From: Burkholderiales bacterium
GTDB taxonomy: Bacteria > Pseudomonadota > Gammaproteobacteria > Burkholderiales > Eutrophovitaceae
Assembly: GCA_030834275.1 (NCBI GenBank)
Contig: JAURFP010000008.1
Location: forward strand, 1-53,022
Length of the DNA stretch: 53,022 nt
Direction of reading: 5' to 3'
Shown here: in pieces, positions 48,570-53,022 of the stretch
Layout: each line of letters begins with the position of its first letter
How positions within the stretch are numbered: the first letter of the stretch is position 1
Notes under the pieces: generated by a model
Databases searched by the model: none
What the model saw: the letters and a program-made list of their open reading frames with translations, nothing else
Told to the model about the DNA's origin: nothing
Translations under genes and position numbers: made by a program

Positions 48570-49433
48570 TTAGTTGTGGAAGAACGGTAAAACCTCGTCC
48601 AGCAACAAATCGGGAACCTCTTCTGGAATAAAGTGACCGCAAGGAAGCGCTTTGCCTCTCACGTCAGTTGCCTTTTCGCGCCATGTTTCCAAGACATCAA
48701 ACATCGAATCCATCTTGCCAAACTGACCCCAAATACTATAGACCGGGCATGATACTTTAGTTCCCAGGTCTTTCTCGTCGTCATCAAAGTCAACCGTGGC
48801 AGCTTGCCGGTAGTCCTCCAAGGTGCATCGAATGGTCCCTGGCAATAGGAACGCCCTCAAGTACTCTAGAAATAACTCATCGTCTATCGCCTCAGGACAC
48901 CAGCTCAAAGATCGAAACATCGTCTGCAAAAATGGTTCTGCGCTATTCTGAATCATAATCTCAGGCAGATCGGGAGCCTGAAAGTAAAACCAATGCCAAT
49001 ACGCAGCCGCAAGTTCACGGCCCGTGCGACTAAATAAGGTATGTGTTGGCACAATATCTAGCACTACGAGCTTTCGAACCACATCCGGGTAATCCAAGGT
49101 CAATCTATGAGCAACTCTCGCGCCCCGGTCGTGACCCATAAGATAAAACTCTTTATGCCCCAATGCTTCAGCGAGCAGCACAATATCCCGGGCCATTGTT
49201 TTCTTATCGAACCCCATCTTCGGCTTTTCCGAATCACCGTACCCTCGCAAATCTGGAACAATCACTGTGAATTTTTGCATCAGCTCGGGCGTCATCTTGT
49301 GCCACATCTGTCCCGTCTGCGGATATCCATGCAAAAGAACAAGCGCTGGGCCACTACCGCCAACCCACACATTAAAACGAATTCCGTTCGCCTTAACAGT
49401 CGAACGAGTCATGCCCACCATAAAATCAGCCAT
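48570..49433 (-). CDS. Haloacetate dehalogenase-like alpha/beta hydrolase
   Basis: 287 residues. The nucleophile is Asp102 in GHDRGARVAHR, not Ser, and Arg103 and Arg106 fit the carboxylate site of fluoroacetate dehalogenases. LVVLDIVPTHTLF and AAYWHWFYF (His147-Trp148, two of three halide-binding residues) follow; the catalytic His267 is in CGHFIPEE. The third halide residue, a Tyr in known enzymes, seems to be Thr or Ala here (EDYRQAATVDF). Activity on haloacetates or epoxides cannot be told apart by eye. It begins a likely operon with the Sel1 and HExxH genes. Confidence 0.82.
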   Translation of the reverse strand: MADFMVGMTRSTVKANGIRFNVWVGGSGPALVLLHGYPQTGQMWHKMTPELMQKFTVIVPDLRGYGDSEKPKMGFDKKTMARDIVLLAEALGHKEFYLMGHDRGARVAHRLTLDYPDVVRKLVVLDIVPTHTLFSRTGRELAAAYWHWFYFQAPDLPEIMIQNSAEPFLQTMFRSLSWCPEAIDDELFLEYLRAFLLPGTIRCTLEDYRQAATVDFDDDEKDLGTKVSCPVYSIWGQFGKMDSMFDVLETWREKATDVRGKALPCGHFIPEEVPDLLLDEVLPFFHN

Positions 49434-49481
49434 ACGATTCCCGATTATTCGATTAAAAATTACTTCTAAAAACGTTCCAAA

Positions 49482-50675
49482 CTACTTACTCGTAAATTCT
49501 TTTAGCCGTCGAATCCCCTCTTGTAAGACTGGAATCGGTTTAGGGTAAGAAAATCTCACGTGCTCGTTAGCGCGATGATCTCCAAAATCAAGGCCTGGAG
49601 CTATTGCAACCCCAGCTTTTTCTAAAACATCGTGAGAGAACGAATAACTATCGTTCGTGAAGTTCGTACAATCCGCGTAGATATAAAACGCACCACTAGG
49701 CTCAACGGGAATTTTAAAACCCAAGTCTCGCAAGGCTGGCAGCAAAAAGTCTCTCTGCTCCTTATACCGCGAACGATTCTTTTCGGCTTCCTCTATTGTC
49801 TCTAGATCAAATGCCGAAAGCGCTGCACGTTGCGCAACATCTGAGTTCGATATATACAGGTTTTGCGCCAATTTCTCAAAGTGCTCTACGTAGCCCTCGG
49901 GCATAACGGTCCAACCCAAGCGCCAACCAGTCATCGCAAAGTACTTTGAAAAACTGTTTATAACAAAAACGTCATCCGAAATATCTAACGCTGTTCGCAC
50001 TTGTCCGTCATAAGTCAAACCATGATAAATTTCATCAACAATAACGACTCCACCTCTTCCTCTTACGAATTCAACAATTTTTTGTAGCTCATCATGATCC
50101 ATGAGAGTACCAGTCGGATTTGATGGGCTCGCTACCATGACCCCAACGGTTCGTTCGGTCCAATTTTGCTCAACCAAAAGAGACGTTAATTGATAATCCG
50201 TTTCAGCCCCGACGGGAATCAACCTCGCACTCCCTCCCATTGAGGACACGAAATGCCGATTACACGGATAGCTCGGATCCGGCATCAGAACCTCATCCCC
50301 CTCCGAGATCACCATCCCCATCGTTAGTAACAACGCACCGGACGCCCCACTAGTAACTGCGATCCGTTCAGCAGGCACGTCTACCGCGTACCTCGACTGG
50401 TACCAATTCGATAACGCCTGGCGCAATGCATCTGAGCCCAGCGATGGTGAGTACCTCATCCTGTCACTTTTCAAGGCCGCAACCGCCGCATCTACTATCG
50501 GTTGGGGTGTGGGAAAATCCGGTTCTCCCACCGCCAGATTGATAATGCTTTTCCCCTGCGCCTCTAATTCAATCGCCCGAGTGATCACTTGGACGACGTA
50601 GAATGGCTCAATATTGTCGAGTCTTTTCGCCAGCCGTGCCACATCCATATGACGAGCGTTGGATAAATTATTCAC
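49482..50675 (-). CDS. Class I/II aminotransferase (AspC-like fold)
   Basis: 397 residues from a GTG at 50675 with AAGGA upstream; an ATG ten codons later (50648) is an alternative. Lys244 in VINSFSKYFAMTGWRLGW binds PLP; Asn186 (SPSNPTG), Asp214 and Tyr217 (VDEIYHG) complete the site. PLP-dependent transfer of an amino group; the donor is unknown. It diverges from the ketopantoate reductase-like gene and is followed by the dehalogenase-like gene after 48 bases. Confidence 0.9.
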   Translation of the reverse strand: MNNLSNARHMDVARLAKRLDNIEPFYVVQVITRAIELEAQGKSIINLAVGEPDFPTPQPIVDAAVAALKSDRMRYSPSLGSDALRQALSNWYQSRYAVDVPAERIAVTSGASGALLLTMGMVISEGDEVLMPDPSYPCNRHFVSSMGGSARLIPVGAETDYQLTSLLVEQNWTERTVGVMVASPSNPTGTLMDHDELQKIVEFVRGRGGVVIVDEIYHGLTYDGQVRTALDISDDVFVINSFSKYFAMTGWRLGWTVMPEGYVEHFEKLAQNLYISNSDVAQRAALSAFDLETIEEAEKNRSRYKEQRDFLLPALRDLGFKIPVEPSGAFYIYADCTNFTNDSYSFSHDVLEKAGVAIAPGLDFGDHRANEHVRFSYPKPIPVLQEGIRRLKEFTSK

Positions 50676-50764
50676 TTTAGATCAATCCTTTTGACACAAA
50701 CTATAATTGTACTCATTCAAATAACTTTTTTAATTAGTTCAAAAATGCGAATGAGGCAAAAAAT

Positions 50765-51700
50765 ATGAGAGTTGCGGTGATCGGAACAGGTGGCGTCGGC
50801 GGATATTTTGGCGCTCGATTGCACGAGGGGGGCTATGACGTCTCTTTCATCGCTCGTGGCGAGCACTTAGCTGCGATGAAAAATAAAGGACTAGAAATCC
50901 GTTCCTCTTTGGGTGATATCCGTGTAAAGAATGGAAACTACTTTGAAAATACCAAAGAGATAGGACCAGTAGATTTAGTGATGATCGCCGTAAAACTTTG
51001 GTCGACTGAGAATGCGATCGACGCCGCATTGCCCCTCTTGGGTCCAAACACAGGTTTAGTTTCTTTTCAAAATGGAGTGCTTGCTGAAGAACTCATGATC
51101 AGGAAATTTGGACGTGAACGAGTCATCGGAGGTGTTGCGAATATTGCGGCGCTAATTGAGGAACCAGGAGTAATTCGTCATAACGGAACGATGGCTGCGT
51201 TGTACTTCGGTGAATTGGATGGATCAAATTCAGCTCGAACTGAGGCGTTGTATGAAGCGTGCAAAAAATCCAAGATCGATGCTGACCTTAAATCAGACAT
51301 TAATGTAGCAATTTGGGAAAAATACATTCGGTTAGTGACAATGTCATCAATGACTGCGTTATGTCGAATGCCCATAGGGCCTATCCGCACGGACCCTGAC
51401 ACACGCGCGCTCTTGCAATCCGTACTCCAAGAAGTTTTAGAGATTGCTGCGGGCAAGGGTATCGCGTTCGGAAACGGGGTAATTGAAAAACAAATGGATA
51501 TTATCGATGGCTATCCGGAAACGATGGTTGCATCGATGTGTGGGGATCTTAGGAGAGGCTACCGATTAGAGCTACCTTGGCTCGCGGGCAACATTAAAAA
51601 TTTAGGCAAAGAGCTCGGAATTGCTACTCCGGCAAATAACTTTGTCTACGCAGCATTGAAACTATACGAGAATGGCAGACCGCCAGAAGCGCAACTTTAA
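50765..51700 (+). CDS. 2-dehydropantoate 2-reductase family protein
   Basis: 311 residues. The N-terminal NADPH loop GTGGVGGYFGARL (7-19), MIAVKLWST with its lysine, and SFQNGVLAEE mark the ApbA/PanE family. The C-terminal helical domain has the catalytic Lys in WEKYIRLV. It may make pantoate, but the family has many paralogues that reduce other 2-oxoacids. The neighbouring enolase-superfamily gene supports such a role. It starts the plus-strand run at the end of the window. Confidence 0.85.
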   Translation: MRVAVIGTGGVGGYFGARLHEGGYDVSFIARGEHLAAMKNKGLEIRSSLGDIRVKNGNYFENTKEIGPVDLVMIAVKLWSTENAIDAALPLLGPNTGLVSFQNGVLAEELMIRKFGRERVIGGVANIAALIEEPGVIRHNGTMAALYFGELDGSNSARTEALYEACKKSKIDADLKSDINVAIWEKYIRLVTMSSMTALCRMPIGPIRTDPDTRALLQSVLQEVLEIAAGKGIAFGNGVIEKQMDIIDGYPETMVASMCGDLRRGYRLELPWLAGNIKNLGKELGIATPANNFVYAALKLYENGRPPEAQL

Positions 51701-51741
51701 TCGAATATTAATTTTTGGTTTTAAATCATTAGGAACGGAAC

Positions 51742-52830
51742 ATGACAATAAAGATTACACGTTTAACCGCGAGAGCAGTTGCAAGCCCAATTAAATATCC
51801 GCCAAGACCCGCGAGCGGTGCAATCGACAAGGCCGCTCTGGTATTAATTGATCTTGAGACAAATCAAGGGATCATTGGACACACCTATTTGTTCGCCTTC
51901 TCGCAGACCATGCTGAAGCCCACCGTAGAATGTCTCAGCGCAGTAGCACAATTGGTTGAAGGTGACGAGGTCTCCCCTTTCGATATTGATCGAAAACTTC
52001 GGAAGCACTTCACAATTTATGACGCACATGGAATCCTCGGACAAGTAATCGCCGGGATTGATATGGCAGCTTGGGACGTCGCTTCAAAAGCAAACGGCCT
52101 CCCCCTTGCCACAATGTTAGGTGGGAAACCCACTCCGATTCCCGCTTACAACAGTTGTGGTCTCTGGACGAACGAAACTCCAGAGACGCTACCGAAGATC
52201 GCGAGAGAGCTACTTCGCGATGGCGGATTCACTGGAGTGAAAATGAGAATCGGCCGACCAGAGTTCAAGGCTGATCTTGCAGCGGTGCGCGCTGTCAAAG
52301 AAACAATTGGAGATGACATTAAACTCATGGCCGATTTCAACCAGTCGCTCACAGTAAATGAATCAATTTATCGAGGAGAAATCCTCGATGAGGAAGGTTT
52401 GTATTGGATTGAAGACCCAATCCGACACGATGATTACGAGGGATGTGCGAAGATACGAAGCAGAGTGCGCACGCCTTTGCAAATCGGAGAAAATCTACTG
52501 AATAGCCTAGAGATGCAAAAAGCGCTTCAGGCTGGAGCTGGCGATTTTTATATGCCGGACGTCCAACGTATCGGCGGAGTTACCGGCTGGATGAAGGCTG
52601 CGGCACTTGCTGAAGTCAATGCTGTTGATCTATCGAGTCATTTGTTTCCCGAAATTAGTTGCCACTTGTTATCGGTATCACCCACTCGGCATTGGCTCGA
52701 GTACATGGATTGGGGTGCTGCGGTAATGAAAGATCCACTGGAGATCAAGGATGGATTTGCAATCACTCCATCTAGACCAGGGAATGGAATTGAATGGAAC
52801 GAAGCAGCAGTCAAAAAATACTCCCTATGA
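51742..52830 (+). CDS. Mandelate racemase-like enolase-superfamily enzyme
   Basis: 362 residues. It lines up with Pseudomonas mandelate racemase at a constant offset of three: Asp198 and Asn200 (MADFNQS), Glu224 and Glu250 (metal ligands, IEDP and QIGENL), Asp273 and His300 (SSHLFPEIS, the R-side base) and Glu320. The S-side base Lys166 is replaced by Arg169 in GVKMRIG. Metal and His/Asp dyad are intact, so proton abstraction is likely, but simple racemisation of mandelate is doubtful. The next gene overlaps its stop codon by four bases. Confidence 0.9.
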   Translation: MTIKITRLTARAVASPIKYPPRPASGAIDKAALVLIDLETNQGIIGHTYLFAFSQTMLKPTVECLSAVAQLVEGDEVSPFDIDRKLRKHFTIYDAHGILGQVIAGIDMAAWDVASKANGLPLATMLGGKPTPIPAYNSCGLWTNETPETLPKIARELLRDGGFTGVKMRIGRPEFKADLAAVRAVKETIGDDIKLMADFNQSLTVNESIYRGEILDEEGLYWIEDPIRHDDYEGCAKIRSRVRTPLQIGENLLNSLEMQKALQAGAGDFYMPDVQRIGGVTGWMKAAALAEVNAVDLSSHLFPEISCHLLSVSPTRHWLEYMDWGAAVMKDPLEIKDGFAITPSRPGNGIEWNEAAVKKYSL

Positions 52831-53022
52831 TCAAAATCTATGGAATAAAAAACTGTGACACGATGAAGAAAGCGTTCAATTGGCTCAATGAGAATGATGT
52901 TGAATACGAGTTCATCGACTACAAAAAACAAAATCCAAAGTCGGAAGACCTGAAGACCTGGTGCGAAAAGGTTGGCTGGGAAACATTACTTAATACGCGG
53001 GGCACAACTTGGCGAAAAATTG
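52827..53022 (+). CDS. ArsC/Spx-family protein (3' end missing)
   Basis: The ATG overlaps the stop codon of the preceding gene (ATGA), which suggests translational coupling. 65 codons are in the window: a thioredoxin-like start IKIYGIKNCDTMKKAFNWL with one cysteine, then EYEFIDYKKQNPKSEDLKTWCEKVGW and LLNTRGTTWRK, as in the YffB/ArsC group. Members either reduce arsenate or, like YffB, act on glutathione; the window ends before the decisive arginine region. Incomplete at the right edge. Confidence 0.88.
   Translation, partial: MIKIYGIKNCDTMKKAFNWLNENDVEYEFIDYKKQNPKSEDLKTWCEKVGWETLLNTRGTTWRKI

Noticed and set aside
48535-48642. 36-codon extension of the Sel1 gene
   Set aside because: The signal peptide starts at the internal Met; the extension overlaps the dehalogenase-like gene and reads like shadow coding.
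50676-50764. TTGACA and TATAAT next to each other in the aminotransferase/reductase gap
   Set aside because: They are only five bases apart and cannot form one promoter.
35655-50764. Recently acquired genomic island
   Set aside because: The content is accessory, but I saw no integrase, transposase, flanking repeat or tRNA junction, and base composition looks like the rest by eye.
1-53022. tRNA, rRNA, CRISPR and insertion sequences
   Set aside because: All gaps were read; none is long enough or has cloverleaf, repeat-spacer or transposase features.

Overview
This window reads as a chromosomal segment of a betaproteobacterium, most likely a marine or freshwater member of the Burkholderiales with a moderate-to-low GC genome. 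That rests on gene order known from the group, not on a database search: grpE-dnaK-dnaJ; cysS/ppiB/lpxH; the long minus-strand block leuC-leuD-leuB-asd-fimV-truA-trpF-trpB-trpA-accD-folC-SPOR-cvpA-purF-metZ; divergent mrp/metG with dcd and a fold-III ornithine decarboxylase. No rRNA, tRNA, insertion sequence, phage gene or CRISPR array is visible. Coding density is very high and no gap reaches 300 bases.

Region 1 (1-6.6 kb) holds the chaperone operon, cysteinyl-tRNA synthetase, a cyclophilin and the lipid A enzyme LpxH. Region 2 (6.6-25.2 kb) is one almost uninterrupted minus-strand biosynthetic block: aroC, an MFS carrier, leucine genes, asd, the FimV pole protein, truA, tryptophan genes, accD, folC, an SPOR protein, cvpA, purF and metZ. 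metZ is set apart by its own promoter, a SAM-II riboswitch and an intrinsic terminator. Region 3 (25.3-35.6 kb) holds thyA-folA, ornithine decarboxylase with an elaborate leader (promoter, 9-codon ORF, two hairpins, terminator), dcd, mrp, metG and dnaE.

Region 4 (35.6-53 kb) is more accessory. It holds an alpha/beta hydrolase, a second MFS carrier, metY with a CoA-binding protein, a 3-hydroxyacyl-CoA dehydrogenase, a PagL-like lipid A deacylase, a TRAP transporter with two tandem lipoprotein-type binding proteins, an epoxide hydrolase, a secreted HExxH protein next to a secreted Sel1-repeat protein, a haloacetate dehalogenase-like enzyme, an aminotransferase, a ketopantoate reductase-like enzyme, a mandelate racemase-like enzyme and a truncated ArsC/Spx-family gene. 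The TRAP transporter and these enzymes suggest uptake and breakdown of organic acids or xenobiotic-like compounds.

The strongest non-coding signals are (1) the ornithine decarboxylase leader, which looks like a small-ORF-dependent attenuator, and (2) the metZ SAM-II riboswitch, whose promoter starts transcription almost at the first base of the aptamer and whose terminator lies between aptamer and gene. Neither has been tested; both come from reading the sequence.
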